DNA from: Dongia_B soli
GTDB taxonomy: Bacteria > Pseudomonadota > Alphaproteobacteria > Dongiales > Dongiaceae
Reading direction: 5' to 3'
DNA: 64,000 bases
Assembly (NCBI RefSeq): GCF_034044715.1
Contig: NZ_JAXCLW010000003.1
Span: 310,001-374,000, forward strand
A program made the position numbers and the translations under genes. Shown piece after piece: positions 43,112 through 52,946 of the stretch. Numbering within the stretch: position 1 is the stretch's first letter; every line of letters starts with the position of its first letter. The notes below the pieces were generated by a model. That model was given only the letters and a program-made list of their open reading frames with translations, was not told where the DNA came from and searched no databases.

Positions 43112-44044
43112 ATGGCATCCCTTCCCGGCACAGCCGCGCCTAGTGCACAACAGGCCGAGCGCGTCAAGGCTCAGGCCGCCGATATTGCTGGCCGCCTGCC
43201 CCCTCTGCTGGTGGCTGCGGAACGCATCGCCGTCACTGTCGAGCAAGGCGTGCATGGGCGTCGGCGGGTCGGCCGCGGCGAATCGTTCTGGCAGTTCCGG
43301 CAGTATTATCCGGGTGACGATCTGCGCCGGCTCGATTGGCGCCAATCGGCGAAATCGGACCGGCTTTATTTGCGACAGATGGAGTGGTCGGCGGCGCAAT
43401 CGGTTTATTTGTGGTGCGACGATTCCCCCTCGATGTCCTATGCCAGCAACCGCAACCTCCCTGAAAAGCTCGAGCGGGCGCGGATCATGTTGCTGGCCCT
43501 GGCGACGGTCCTGTCCCAGGCGGGGGAACGGGTCGCCCTGCTCGGCACCGGCGAGCCGCCGATTGCCGGGCGCAATGTCGCGGAGCGGCTGGGCGAACGG
43601 CTGTTGCTAACCGGCCGGTCGGAACAAAACATCACCCCTGACGGTTTGCCGCCACAGATATTGCTCCCGGCCCATGCTCACGTGGTGCTGATTAGCGATT
43701 TTCTCGTACCGCTCGAAAAGCTTGAAAAGATCATCGATCGCTTCGCTGACCGGGATATCCACGGCCACCTGCTGCAGGTGCTGGATCCGGCTGAAGTCGA
43801 CCTGCCTTTCAGCGGCCGGGTGCGGTTCCAGGGTTTGGAAACGGAAGGCGATTACCTTGTGAGCAAGGCCGATCTGTTGCGCGATTCCTATCGCGACCGC
43901 CTGGCAGCACACTGGCAGGGGCTGCGTGATCTGGTCGCCAGCGCCGGTTGGAGCTGCTCACGTCATGTGACAGGCGATTCGCCGACCCGGTCCTTGCTTG
44001 AGCTCTATCAGTGGCTTGCGGCCGATTACAGGCTGCGCCGATGA
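43112..44044 (+). CDS. DUF58 domain protein
   Basis: 310 residues, soluble, the usual partner of MoxR. The DUF58 signature is WQFRQYYPGDDLRRLDWRQSA, and the von Willebrand-like part has the DxSxS motif in CDDSPSMSYAS, then LGTGEPPIAGR and LLISDF-like VVLISDFLVP. It starts 9 nt after MoxR. No membrane segment is visible, unlike many DUF58 proteins of Gram-positive bacteria. Confidence 0.92.
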   Translation: MASLPGTAAPSAQQAERVKAQAADIAGRLPPLLVAAERIAVTVEQGVHGRRRVGRGESFWQFRQYYPGDDLRRLDWRQSAKSDRLYLRQMEWSAAQSVYLWCDDSPSMSYASNRNLPEKLERARIMLLALATVLSQAGERVALLGTGEPPIAGRNVAERLGERLLLTGRSEQNITPDGLPPQILLPAHAHVVLISDFLVPLEKLEKIIDRFADRDIHGHLLQVLDPAEVDLPFSGRVRFQGLETEGDYLVSKADLLRDSYRDRLAAHWQGLRDLVASAGWSCSRHVTGDSPTRSLLELYQWLAADYRLRR

Positions 44045-44093
44045 TGCGAGGTCATATGAGCCCTAAGACGATTGCACGAAAGACCGATCCGGC

Positions 44094-46832
44094 ATGTTAT
44101 CGTTCGGCGCATTGAGTTTCGCAGCCCCCTGGGCCTTGGCGGCGCTGATCGTCCTGCCGATCCTTTGGTGGCTGCTGCGGTTGACGCCGCCGAGCCCGAA
44201 GCGCATCGGGTTTCCGGCGATCCGGCTGCTGTTCGGCTTGAAACCGCGCGAGGAAACACCGGATCGGACGCCGTGGTGGCTTATTTTGCTCCGTCTCGCC
44301 ATTGCCGCTTTGCTCATTCTCGCGATGGCGCGGCCGGTGTGGAACAGCAATCCAACGACAGAAAAGCTCGGCGATCTCCTGCTGGTACTCGATAACGGCT
44401 GGGCCAGTGCCAATGGTTGGCAAGAGCGCCAGGCCGTTGCGACCGATCTGATCAGCGCCGCCGGCCGCCGCGGCGGCAAAGTAATGCTGCTGACCACCGC
44501 ACCCCATGCCGATGGCAGCGCGATTGCCTTGCGCAATATGGCGGCGAGTGAAGCTGCCAGCCTGATTTCCACACTGACGCCGCAACCATGGCCGAGCGAT
44601 CGCAAAACAGCACGGGAGGCTCTGAATAGTCTCTCGATGGCGGCCAATACCGAGGTCGTCTGGTTGACCGACAGCATCGCCTCGACATCGGCGGATCTCG
44701 ACGAGTCACTGGCCGGCCGGTTGCGCGAACTAGGCGCCCCGCGCATTCTCGCCACCAGCGATGCCGGCTTGCCGATCCTGCAACTGCCGCCGCGCCGGGA
44801 CGCCGATGGAATTACTGTCAAATTGGTGCGTCCGATGGTTGGCGCCGGGCAATCGGTCTCGGTACGTGCCCAGGATCGCGAAGGCCATGGCCTAGGGACG
44901 ACTGAAGTTGCCTTCGCTGCCGATCAGGCGACAGCGACCGCACACATGGCCCTCCCCCTCGAGCTCAAGAATCGCGTCAGCCAAATGTCGATCGATGGGC
45001 AATCCACCGCCGCAGCCGTCGCCTTGCTCAGCGACAGCGGTGGTCACAAACCGATCGGCCTGATTTCCGATAATCCATCACAAGGCCAACAGCCCTTGCT
45101 GGGCGAGCTCTATTACATCGAGCGCGCTCTGGCGCCAAACAACGAGGTCCGCATCGGCGATCTGGCCACCTTGACGGCGCAGCCATTGTCGATGCTGATT
45201 CTGCCGGATCAGACCGCCTTGACCGGCGACGAGGTAAGCAAGCTGAAGCAATGGGTCGAACGTGGCGGCACGCTCGTCCGGTTTGCCGGTGAGCGCTTGG
45301 CGACTGTTGCCGATGACCAGAGCGAATTGCTGCCGGTGCGGCTGCGGCGGGGCGATCGCGCGGTTGGTGGCGCCTTGTCCTGGAGTGCCCCGCTGCATCT
45401 TGCCGCTTTTCCCGATAAGTCACCCTTCGCGGGGCTGCAGCCCATACAGGACGTGTCAGTGCGGCGGCAGGTTCTGGCGGAGCCGGATATCGATCTCGGC
45501 AACCGCACCTGGGCCCGCTTATCCGACGGCACACCTTTGGTGACTGGTGCGCAGCGCGGCAAAGGCTATGTCGTCTTGTTTCATACCAGCGCCAATGCCG
45601 ATTGGTCAGATCTTGTCCTGTCTGGTTTGTTCGTCCAGATGCTGGACCGGCTGGTGCTGACCTCCGAAGGCATTCCACCCGTCCAGGAGAATGACACCAA
45701 GCCCTTGCCGCCGGCAGCGATGCTGGATGGTTTCGGCCGCCTGGGACCGGCAACGGCGACCGCTTTGCCCATCACACCCGCCGAGCTTGCCAAAGGTGTG
45801 GTCGGCCCGCGTCACCCGCCAGGCTTCTATGGTACTGCCACGGCGCGCCGGGCGCTCAATCTCAGCCCGGCCATTCCCCGCCTTGCACCGCTCGGCCTCG
45901 CCAGCGAAAAAATGCGTCTAGGCGCGACCGTGGATCTCAAGCCCTTGGCTTTGTTGGTTGTGCTTCTTCTGCTGTTGACGGATCAGACTATCGCCCTTGC
46001 CTTGCGCGGTCTTATTCGTGGCCGATGGTCCACTGCCGCCGCAATCGCCGTGACATTCGGCCTAGCCATGACGCTCGGCTATCGTCCGGCGCAAGCGGCG
46101 ACCGTACCGGATTCGCAAATCATCGAACTTACGCAGACGGCGCATCTCGGCTATATCCGCACCGGCGTCCCGCAAGTCGATGCCGTCAGCAAAGCTGGTC
46201 TCGTCGGCTTGACCTCGGTTCTGCTGGAGCGCACGGCGGCGGATGTAGGTGATCCCGTTGCCATCGACGTTGAGACCGACGATCTCACCTTTTTCCCCGT
46301 CATCTATTGGCCCGTGACGGCATCCCAGCCGACGCCTTCCCAGGCCGCCATCGCCAAATTGAACAAGTACCTCGCAAATGGCGGGCTCATTCTCTTCGAT
46401 ACGGCCGATCAGAATCTCAGCGGCTTTTCCGGTGGCGATGGCAGTGCCGCTTCGGCGCGATTGCAAGAACTGACAGCCGGCATGAACCTGCCGCCTTTGC
46501 GCCCCGTCCCGGCCGATCACGTCCTGACCCGGGCCTTCTATCTGCTGAAAGACTTCCCGGGTCGGTGGGTTGGCTCGACACTTTGGGTTGAAGTGGGCCA
46601 GGATCAGGTCAATGATGGCGTCGCCGGCATCATTGTCGGCGGCAATGACTATGCCGCGGCCTGGGCGATCGACAATATCGGTCGGCCGATGTTCCCCGTC
46701 TCGCCGGGCGGGGAGCGCCAGCGGGAAATGGCTTATCGCTTCGGCATCAATCTTGTCATGTATGCGCTGACCGGCAATTACAAGTCGGATCAAGTACATG
46801 TCCCGGCGATTCTGGAAAGGCTCGGGCAATGA
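44094..46832 (+). CDS. BatA-N / DUF4159 membrane protein
   Basis: 912 residues. Order: BatA N-terminal membrane domain with two helices (residues about 8-30 and 61-82); a VWA-like region starting LLLVLDNGWASANG, where the metal-site Ser pattern is lost; an amidotransferase-like region (LSMLILPDQTALTGDEVSKL); two helices around residues 620-665 (LLVVLLLLLTDQTIALALRG and the next hydrophobic block); then a DUF4159 domain from about 680 to the end (FFPVIYWPVTAS, GGLILFDTADQNLSG, GNDYAAAW). It overlaps the next gene by ATGA. Its role is unknown; homologues sit in so-called aerotolerance-like MoxR operons. Confidence 0.87.
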   Translation: MLSFGALSFAAPWALAALIVLPILWWLLRLTPPSPKRIGFPAIRLLFGLKPREETPDRTPWWLILLRLAIAALLILAMARPVWNSNPTTEKLGDLLLVLDNGWASANGWQERQAVATDLISAAGRRGGKVMLLTTAPHADGSAIALRNMAASEAASLISTLTPQPWPSDRKTAREALNSLSMAANTEVVWLTDSIASTSADLDESLAGRLRELGAPRILATSDAGLPILQLPPRRDADGITVKLVRPMVGAGQSVSVRAQDREGHGLGTTEVAFAADQATATAHMALPLELKNRVSQMSIDGQSTAAAVALLSDSGGHKPIGLISDNPSQGQQPLLGELYYIERALAPNNEVRIGDLATLTAQPLSMLILPDQTALTGDEVSKLKQWVERGGTLVRFAGERLATVADDQSELLPVRLRRGDRAVGGALSWSAPLHLAAFPDKSPFAGLQPIQDVSVRRQVLAEPDIDLGNRTWARLSDGTPLVTGAQRGKGYVVLFHTSANADWSDLVLSGLFVQMLDRLVLTSEGIPPVQENDTKPLPPAAMLDGFGRLGPATATALPITPAELAKGVVGPRHPPGFYGTATARRALNLSPAIPRLAPLGLASEKMRLGATVDLKPLALLVVLLLLLTDQTIALALRGLIRGRWSTAAAIAVTFGLAMTLGYRPAQAATVPDSQIIELTQTAHLGYIRTGVPQVDAVSKAGLVGLTSVLLERTAADVGDPVAIDVETDDLTFFPVIYWPVTASQPTPSQAAIAKLNKYLANGGLILFDTADQNLSGFSGGDGSAASARLQELTAGMNLPPLRPVPADHVLTRAFYLLKDFPGRWVGSTLWVEVGQDQVNDGVAGIIVGGNDYAAAWAIDNIGRPMFPVSPGGERQREMAYRFGINLVMYALTGNYKSDQVHVPAILERLGQ

Positions 46833-48940
46833 TGGGCCAGTTGTCGCTCGACGCCTATTCGATCACCACAGATCCGCTGTTGCCCTGGCCGCTGATCGCG
46901 GGCTTGGGCGCCCTGCTCCTGATCCTCGCCTTGTTCGGTTTCTGGCGTCATGCCCATGGCTCGATGCTGCGCTTTCTCCTGGGCGCGGTGCTGATTGCTA
47001 TTCTCTTCAACCCCTCGATCATCGAAGAGCAGCGGCGTTACCAGAAAGACGTCGCGGTGGTGCTGGTCGATCGCTCCCCCAGCCAGGCCCTCGAACATCG
47101 CACCGACGACGCGAATAAGGCGATGACCGAGCTTAAACAGAAATTGGCGCGCTTCGACGATCTGGAAACGCGCATCGTCGAATCGAGCGGCGGCAGCGAC
47201 CCGGCGGAAAAAGGCACCGAGCTGATGGAAGCGCTGCATCGCGCCCTTGCCGATCTTCCGCCCAATCGCGTGGCGGGCAGCATCCTGATCAGTGATGGCC
47301 AGGTGCATGATGCGCCCACCGATGGCAAGGATCCGGCCATCAACGCGCCTTTGCATTTGCTGATGACCGGCAATCCCGATGCCGGTGATCGCCGGCTGAT
47401 GCTGACCGAAGCACCGAGCTTCGGCCTTGTCGGCAAGAATGTCGAAGTTAAATTGCGCGTCGACGATCTTGGGCGGGAAGCGGAGGCCGACGGAACGGCG
47501 ACCATATCGATCAGCCGCGACGGCGTGGCCATGCCCAGCCAGGACGTCCGCATCGGCCAGGAAGAAACTGTGCAACTACCGCTCAGCCATGGCGGCCAGA
47601 CGGTGTTCCAATTTGCGGTCAATGACGGTCCCGAGGAACTCACCCGGATCAACAATTCCGCAGTCATCACCGTCAATGGCGTACGTGACCGATTGCGCGT
47701 GCTATTGGTTTCCGGCGAGCCCTCGCCCGGCGAACGTACCTGGCGCAATCTGCTCAAATCGGATCCGGCGGTTGAGCTGATTCACTTCACCATTTTGCGT
47801 CCGCCCGCGAAGCAGGATGCGACGCCCATCAACGAACTGGCCCTGATCGCCTTCCCGATTGACGAGCTCTTCAATTTCAAGCTCAAGGAATTCGATCTGA
47901 TCATCTTCGATCGGTTCCAGCACTTGAACATCCTTCCCGACGAATACTTCCACCACATCGTTGATTATGTCGAAGGTGGGGGCGCGGTCCTGGAGGTCGA
48001 CGGGCCGAGTTCGGCCGGCCAGTTCAGTCTCTACCGCACGCCGGTCGAGGAGATTTTCGGCGCAACACCGACCGGTGAGGTTTTGACCGGCGGTTTCCGC
48101 CCGAGCCTGACCGATCTTGGACGTCGCCATCCGGTCACCGCGGATCTGCTGCCGCCCGATCTGGCCAATGATGCGAGCGCCAAGACCAATCCGAATTGGG
48201 GCCGCTGGTTCCGGCAGATCGCCGCCACCAGCAGCCGGGGCACCACGGTCATGACCGGCCTCGATGGTCTTCCTCTGCTGGTGCTCGAACGGGTCGGCAA
48301 GGGCCGCGTCGCGCAGCTTTTTTCCGATCAGATCTGGCTTTGGTCGCATGGCTTCGAAGGTGGCGGTCCGCATGCCGAATTGATCCGACGCATCGGTCAT
48401 TGGCTGATGAAGGAACCCGAATTGGAGGAAGAGGATCTGCGCACGGCCGTGGTGGATGGCCGACTGGAGATCACCCGGCAAAGCCTGAGCACCGACTTGC
48501 CCACCATCACCGTCAGCCGGCCTGATGGTACGGAAGATCATCTGCAATTGAAAGATGCCGGCCGAGGCCATGCCACCGCAACGGTATCCGCGCCCCTGCC
48601 CGGTCTCTACCGGGTCAGCGACGGCCAGCGCCAAGCCTTCGCCGCGTCGGGCAGTTTGAATTCACTGGAATTTCGCGATCCACGGGCCAATGCGGCGCCG
48701 CTGACGCCCCTGACCAAAGCCAGCGATGGCGGCATTTTCAGCCTGACCAAGCAAACAATACCGGATATTCGGCGGATCGCTGCCGGCGGCGAAATGGCCG
48801 GCAATGGCTGGTTGGGCCTGCGCCAAAATCGCGACTATGTCGTGGCCGGCTTACGTCAGGTGCCGCTGTTGCCGATCTGGCTGGCCTTGGGCCTGGCTTT
48901 GCTGCTTTTGCTGCTAACTTGGCGCCGAGAAGGGCGCTAG
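46829..48940 (+). CDS. Large membrane protein with VWA-like and class I amidotransferase-like domains
   Basis: 703 residues. Two N-terminal helices (about 24-42 and 50-70), a VWA-like domain beginning VAVVLVDRSPSQALEH with an intact DxSxS, SILISDGQVHDAP as second strand, a beta-sandwich region, then a class I amidotransferase-like fold (FDLIIFDRFQHLNILPDEYF) lacking a clear Cys-His pair, and a C-terminal helix before TWRREGR. Most of the protein is predicted periplasmic. It ends the MoxR operon. No characterised homologue comes to mind. Confidence 0.83.
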   Translation: MMGQLSLDAYSITTDPLLPWPLIAGLGALLLILALFGFWRHAHGSMLRFLLGAVLIAILFNPSIIEEQRRYQKDVAVVLVDRSPSQALEHRTDDANKAMTELKQKLARFDDLETRIVESSGGSDPAEKGTELMEALHRALADLPPNRVAGSILISDGQVHDAPTDGKDPAINAPLHLLMTGNPDAGDRRLMLTEAPSFGLVGKNVEVKLRVDDLGREAEADGTATISISRDGVAMPSQDVRIGQEETVQLPLSHGGQTVFQFAVNDGPEELTRINNSAVITVNGVRDRLRVLLVSGEPSPGERTWRNLLKSDPAVELIHFTILRPPAKQDATPINELALIAFPIDELFNFKLKEFDLIIFDRFQHLNILPDEYFHHIVDYVEGGGAVLEVDGPSSAGQFSLYRTPVEEIFGATPTGEVLTGGFRPSLTDLGRRHPVTADLLPPDLANDASAKTNPNWGRWFRQIAATSSRGTTVMTGLDGLPLLVLERVGKGRVAQLFSDQIWLWSHGFEGGGPHAELIRRIGHWLMKEPELEEEDLRTAVVDGRLEITRQSLSTDLPTITVSRPDGTEDHLQLKDAGRGHATATVSAPLPGLYRVSDGQRQAFAASGSLNSLEFRDPRANAAPLTPLTKASDGGIFSLTKQTIPDIRRIAAGGEMAGNGWLGLRQNRDYVVAGLRQVPLLPIWLALGLALLLLLLTWRREGR

Positions 48941-48983
48941 AAACAAGGTGTCGACAGCACCGATCGTTTTGACGTCCAAAGCA

Positions 48984-49012
48984 AATCGGCCCCGCTAGCA
49001 GCGGGGCCGATT
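48984..49012. terminator. Bidirectional terminator after the MoxR operon
   Basis: A perfect 13-bp stem (AATCGGCCCCGCT with AGCGGGGCCGATT) with a 3-nt loop lies 43 nt past the operon and 24 nt past the small exported-protein gene on the other strand. The minus-strand side is slightly T-rich, so it may serve both directions. Confidence 0.85.
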
Positions 49013-49036
49013 GCCGATCAAACGGGAATCCCGTGA

Positions 49037-49390
49037 TTACAGATTGGCGAGCTCGTCGTCATAGACCTTCATGAGGTCCGCGACGGACTGATGCTGGCAA
49101 CCCTTGGAATCAACCAACTTGCGCGCATCGGTCTTCGCGGTTTCGATCAGGGTCAGGCGTTCGCCGGCGCCGATCTCATGATTGACCTTGGTGTCGATAA
49201 AGGTCGCCATCTTCCGCCAGTGCGCGGCATCGAACGTCGTGTCGCGGCAGAGCTCCGTCACACGAATCGCTTGATAGTACTTGCTGAACGTCCCCGCCAT
49301 ATCTTGGGCTGTGGCCAGCGTAGCGCCACCTGCGACGCCCGCGGCAACCAGCGCGGCCAGCGACAACCGGGAAAGAGTCTTTTTGGACAT
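49037..49390 (-). CDS. Small exported protein of unknown function
   Basis: 117 residues. Residues 1-29 form a clear signal peptide (MSKKTLSRLSLAALVAAGVA, cleavage probably after ATAQ). The mature part of about 88 residues is helical and contains two cysteines, in VTELCRDTTF and DSKGCQHQ, likely to form a disulfide. I do not recognise the family. It converges with the MoxR operon. Purine-rich GGGGGAT lies about 10 nt ahead of the ATG. Confidence 0.72.
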   Translation of the reverse strand: MSKKTLSRLSLAALVAAGVAGGATLATAQDMAGTFSKYYQAIRVTELCRDTTFDAAHWRKMATFIDTKVNHEIGAGERLTLIETAKTDARKLVDSKGCQHQSVADLMKVYDDELANL

Positions 49391-49562
49391 TTAGGTGATC
49401 CCCCTTGGTGGGTGTTGAAACTGCGGTTAGTCTCTGGTGTCAAGGCCGCCTTTGCAACTCCTTTTTGCAGTAAAAGTGTCGATTTCGGCGGCGGAATACC
49501 CGCAATAACATGCCAGTAACGCGAAGTATTACAGCTGGATGCCGTCGGATCGAGGAATGCAG

Positions 49563-50477
49563 ATGCGCCGCACGACACGTTTCCGTGAACTGATTGAAGC
49601 TACCGAAATCCTGCTCCTGCCTGGCGTGCATGACGCCCTCTCGGCGCGAATCGCTGCAGAAGTCGGCTATCAGGCCATTACCTGCGGTGGCTATGCCGCG
49701 ACGGCCAGCCTGCTCGGCGCGCCGGATATCGCCCAGTTGTCGATGACCGAGATGGCCGATCTCTATGCCCGGCTCTGCGACTGCGTCAGCCTGCCGATCC
49801 TGGCCGATGCCGATACCGGCTATGGCAATGCGGTCAATGTCGCCCGGACTGTACGTGCTTTCGAACGGGCCGGTGTCGCCGCCTTGTTCATCGAAGACCA
49901 AGTGGCGCCGAAACGCTGCGGCCATATGGAGGGGAAGCGCGTGATTCCGGTGGCGGACATGGTGGCCAAATTGAAGGCTGCCCTCGATGCCCGCCAAGAC
50001 CATGATCTCGTCATCATGGCGCGCACGGATGCCCGTGCCATCGAGGGTTTCGAAGCCGCAATCGAGCGGGCGCAGATCTATCGCGAGGCAGGAGCCGACG
50101 TCATTTTCGTCGAAGCGCCACTGACCGTCGACGAAATGATGCGCATCTGTTCGGAGGTACCGGCACCCTGCATGGCCAACAATGTCGAAGGCGGCAAAAC
50201 GCCCTTGCTGGCCGCTGCCCAGTTGGAAGAAATCGGCTATGCCGCCGTCGCCTTTCCGGTTGCCGCCACTTACGCTATCGCCCAGACGCTGCGGCGGCTC
50301 TATACGGTCCTGCTGCAAAGTGGCGACACCGCCAGCCTGCAAAAGGACATGGTCGGCTTCACTGCCTTTCACGATATCGTGGGCTTGCCGCAATTGCGCG
50401 AGATGGAACGGGGCTGTGAAGGCTTTGCCCGCGACCTTCTGGAGCGGCTGGCCGATCCCGAACGACGCGACCTATAG
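49563..50477 (+). CDS. Isocitrate lyase / PEP mutase family lyase
   Basis: 304 residues. TIM-barrel landmarks are ITCGGYAATASLLGAPD, LADADTGYGNAVNVART, the catalytic loop FIEDQVAPKRCGHMEGKRVI and ARTDARAIEGFEAAIERA. The KRCGH form indicates lyase-type chemistry such as methylisocitrate lyase, oxaloacetate hydrolase/decarboxylase or dimethylmalate lyase; the exact one cannot be assigned. The ATG at 49563 has GAGG 7 nt upstream; the in-frame ATGs at 49539 and 49557 fit less well. It converges with the dimethylglycine dehydrogenase gene 3 nt away. Confidence 0.85.
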   Translation: MRRTTRFRELIEATEILLLPGVHDALSARIAAEVGYQAITCGGYAATASLLGAPDIAQLSMTEMADLYARLCDCVSLPILADADTGYGNAVNVARTVRAFERAGVAALFIEDQVAPKRCGHMEGKRVIPVADMVAKLKAALDARQDHDLVIMARTDARAIEGFEAAIERAQIYREAGADVIFVEAPLTVDEMMRICSEVPAPCMANNVEGGKTPLLAAAQLEEIGYAAVAFPVAATYAIAQTLRRLYTVLLQSGDTASLQKDMVGFTAFHDIVGLPQLREMERGCEGFARDLLERLADPERRDL

Positions 50478-50480
50478 GCG

Positions 50481-52925
50481 TTATCTCGGAGGATAGGCCG
50501 GGCGGGTCAGGCGGGTCAGCGGCACGATCTCCCCGGCGATATTGAGCTGATAGCGGCCCTGCGCCAGGAATACCGTATCAATGGGTGCTGTGGAACGCAC
50601 ATAGCCCATGACCACGGCACGGCCCAAACAGGCGCTATAGCCCGCCGAGGAGACCTCTCCCACCGGCGCGCCGTCCCTGAGCAGGATCTCGCCACCCCAA
50701 GGGAACACAGCACTGTCATCGACCGTGAACATGGCGAGCCGCTTATGCGTGCCACGTGCCTCCTGCTCCTGCAACGCAGCCCGGCCGATGAAGTCGCTCC
50801 CCTTCTCCATTTTCACCGCATACATCAAGCCAGCCTCCAGCGGCGTCTCATCCGGCCCCAGCTCGGAGCCGAAGGCCCGTCGTCCGGCTTCGACGCGCAA
50901 GGCATCGATCGTATAATAGCCGCCATCGGCAAGGCCGAGATCGTGCCCAGCTTCCTCCAGCGTTTCATAGATGGTCGCCATCATCTCGCTCGGCACATAG
51001 AGTTCGAAACCGGCGCCGCCGATATAGGCGATCTGTGCTGCCCGGATGCGCGCCGGACCGACATCGATCATCCGCGTCTGGTTGCCGGAGAAGATGTCGC
51101 CGGCTGCAATCTCAGGCGAGACTCGGGCGAGAATGGCGCTGGAACGCGGCCCCATAAGGGAGAGCACGCCATAGGCCGAGGTGACATCCGTCAGCACCGC
51201 ATGCGCATCGGCGATATGGCTTTCGATCCAGGCAAAATCGCGCGTGGTCTGGGCGGTGCCTGTGATGATGAGGAAGCTGTTTGGCGCCACGCGGATCACG
51301 GTGAGATCGGATTCGAAACCGCCGCGCTCGTTCAGCATGGCAGTATAGACCATGCGGTCCACCGCCACATTCATCTGGTTGGCGCAAACCTTCTGTAGGA
51401 CACTCAAAGCCTCGCGGCCTTGCAGAAGGAATTTCGAAAACGAGCTTTGATCGAAAATCGCCGCCGCCTCACGCGCCGCGCGCTGTTCCGCCAGCATATA
51501 TGGCAGCCAGTCGGGTTTACCGAAGGTATCGCGCGCCGGTGCGGCATCGAGCGGCGCGAAATAATTGGCGCGTTCCCAGCCCATGCGCGAGCCGAAACGC
51601 GCACCTCTGGCCTGTAAACGATCGTAAAGCGGCGAACGCCGCAACGGGCGGGCTGATTGCAATTCCTGCCGGGGATAGCGCATGGCATAATGCAGGCCGA
51701 GGCTTTCAACCGTGCGTTCGCGCAGGAAGCGGCGATTGCCGAGATAGGCTGCCAGGCGGCGTATATCGACATCCCAGAGATCCTGGCTGGGCCCACCGTC
51801 GACGATCCATTCGGCGGTCAGTCGTCCGGCACCGCCCGAATTTGCGATGCCGGCGGAATTGAACCCCGCGCAGACGAAATAGTTCGCCACCTCAGGGGCT
51901 TCACCCAGAATGAAATTGCCATCCGCGGTGAAGCTCTCCGGCCCGTTCAGCAATTGCTTGATCTCTGCGCTTTCCAGGCACGGTGTCCGCTGCAGGGCGT
52001 TCTGCATCAGGATTTCGAACTGGTCCCAGTCTTCCGATAGAAGCTGGAATTCGAATTTGTCCGGGATGCGAGCGACATCCCAGGGCTTGGCCTTGGGTTC
52101 GAAACCGCCCATGACCAGTCCGCCGACCTCTTCCTTGAAATAGATATAGCCGTCGGGATCGCGCACGACCGGCAGATCCGGGTGCACGCCGTCGATCTTC
52201 CCGGTCACCAGATAGAAATGCTCCGCCGAGTAGAGCGGTACATTGACGCCCGCCAACTGGCCGAATTCCCGCGCCCATTGCCCGGCACAATTGACGATGT
52301 AGTCGCAATCGACATTGCCCTGCTCGGTCGACACGCCGATGACTTGCGGGCGGGCGTGAGAGGTCAAGCGAACGCCCGTTACCTTGACGCCCTCGACGAT
52401 CTGCGCGCCACCCATGCGGGCACCTTTAGCCAGCGATTGGGTCAAGTCGGTCGGATTGGCCTTGCCGTCATTCGGCAGCCAGACCGCACCGGCAAGATCG
52501 TCGGTACGCATCAAAGGGAACAGCTTGCCGGCTTCGGCGGGCGTGATGAATTCCGCTTCGAGGCCGAAGCTCTTGGCGCTGGCGAGGCTCCGCTTGAGCT
52601 GCGTCAGGCGGTCCGCGGTGCGGGCGACGGTGATCGACCCGCATTTTTTCCAGCCGGTCGCAAGACCCGTTTCCCGTTCCAGCTCGGCATAGAGTTGCGT
52701 GCCATACATGCTCATGCGAGTCATGCTGCGATTGGCCCGCAACTGCCCCACCAGCCCGGCCGCATGCCAGGTCGTGCCGCAGGTCAACTGCCCCTGTTCC
52801 AGCAACAGCACCTCGCGCCATCCCAGCTTGGTCAGATGATAGGCGACGCTCACCCCCGCAATGCCGCCACCGACAATGACGACGCGGGCCGATTTAGGCA
52901 GTTTGCTGGATCCGGGTGACGTCAT
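50481..52925 (-). CDS. Dimethylglycine/sarcosine dehydrogenase family flavoprotein
   Basis: 814 residues. The DAO-type FAD domain has VVIVGGGIAGVSVAYHLTKLG and TCGTTWHAAGLVGQLR, whose His is the covalent FAD site in the mammalian enzymes. The C-terminal half is an aminomethyltransferase (GcvT) folate-binding domain with YIGGAGFELYVPSEM, GYYTIDALRVEAGRRAFG and CLGRAVVMGYV. Such enzymes oxidatively demethylate N-methylglycines and pass the C1 unit to tetrahydrofolate. AAGAGGA lies 5 nt before the ATG. A three-half-site operator-like element lies just upstream. Confidence 0.88.
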   Translation of the reverse strand: MTSPGSSKLPKSARVVIVGGGIAGVSVAYHLTKLGWREVLLLEQGQLTCGTTWHAAGLVGQLRANRSMTRMSMYGTQLYAELERETGLATGWKKCGSITVARTADRLTQLKRSLASAKSFGLEAEFITPAEAGKLFPLMRTDDLAGAVWLPNDGKANPTDLTQSLAKGARMGGAQIVEGVKVTGVRLTSHARPQVIGVSTEQGNVDCDYIVNCAGQWAREFGQLAGVNVPLYSAEHFYLVTGKIDGVHPDLPVVRDPDGYIYFKEEVGGLVMGGFEPKAKPWDVARIPDKFEFQLLSEDWDQFEILMQNALQRTPCLESAEIKQLLNGPESFTADGNFILGEAPEVANYFVCAGFNSAGIANSGGAGRLTAEWIVDGGPSQDLWDVDIRRLAAYLGNRRFLRERTVESLGLHYAMRYPRQELQSARPLRRSPLYDRLQARGARFGSRMGWERANYFAPLDAAPARDTFGKPDWLPYMLAEQRAAREAAAIFDQSSFSKFLLQGREALSVLQKVCANQMNVAVDRMVYTAMLNERGGFESDLTVIRVAPNSFLIITGTAQTTRDFAWIESHIADAHAVLTDVTSAYGVLSLMGPRSSAILARVSPEIAAGDIFSGNQTRMIDVGPARIRAAQIAYIGGAGFELYVPSEMMATIYETLEEAGHDLGLADGGYYTIDALRVEAGRRAFGSELGPDETPLEAGLMYAVKMEKGSDFIGRAALQEQEARGTHKRLAMFTVDDSAVFPWGGEILLRDGAPVGEVSSAGYSACLGRAVVMGYVRSTAPIDTVFLAQGRYQLNIAGEIVPLTRLTRPAYPPR

Positions 52926-52946
52926 GCCATCCTCTTAGATGATGAT

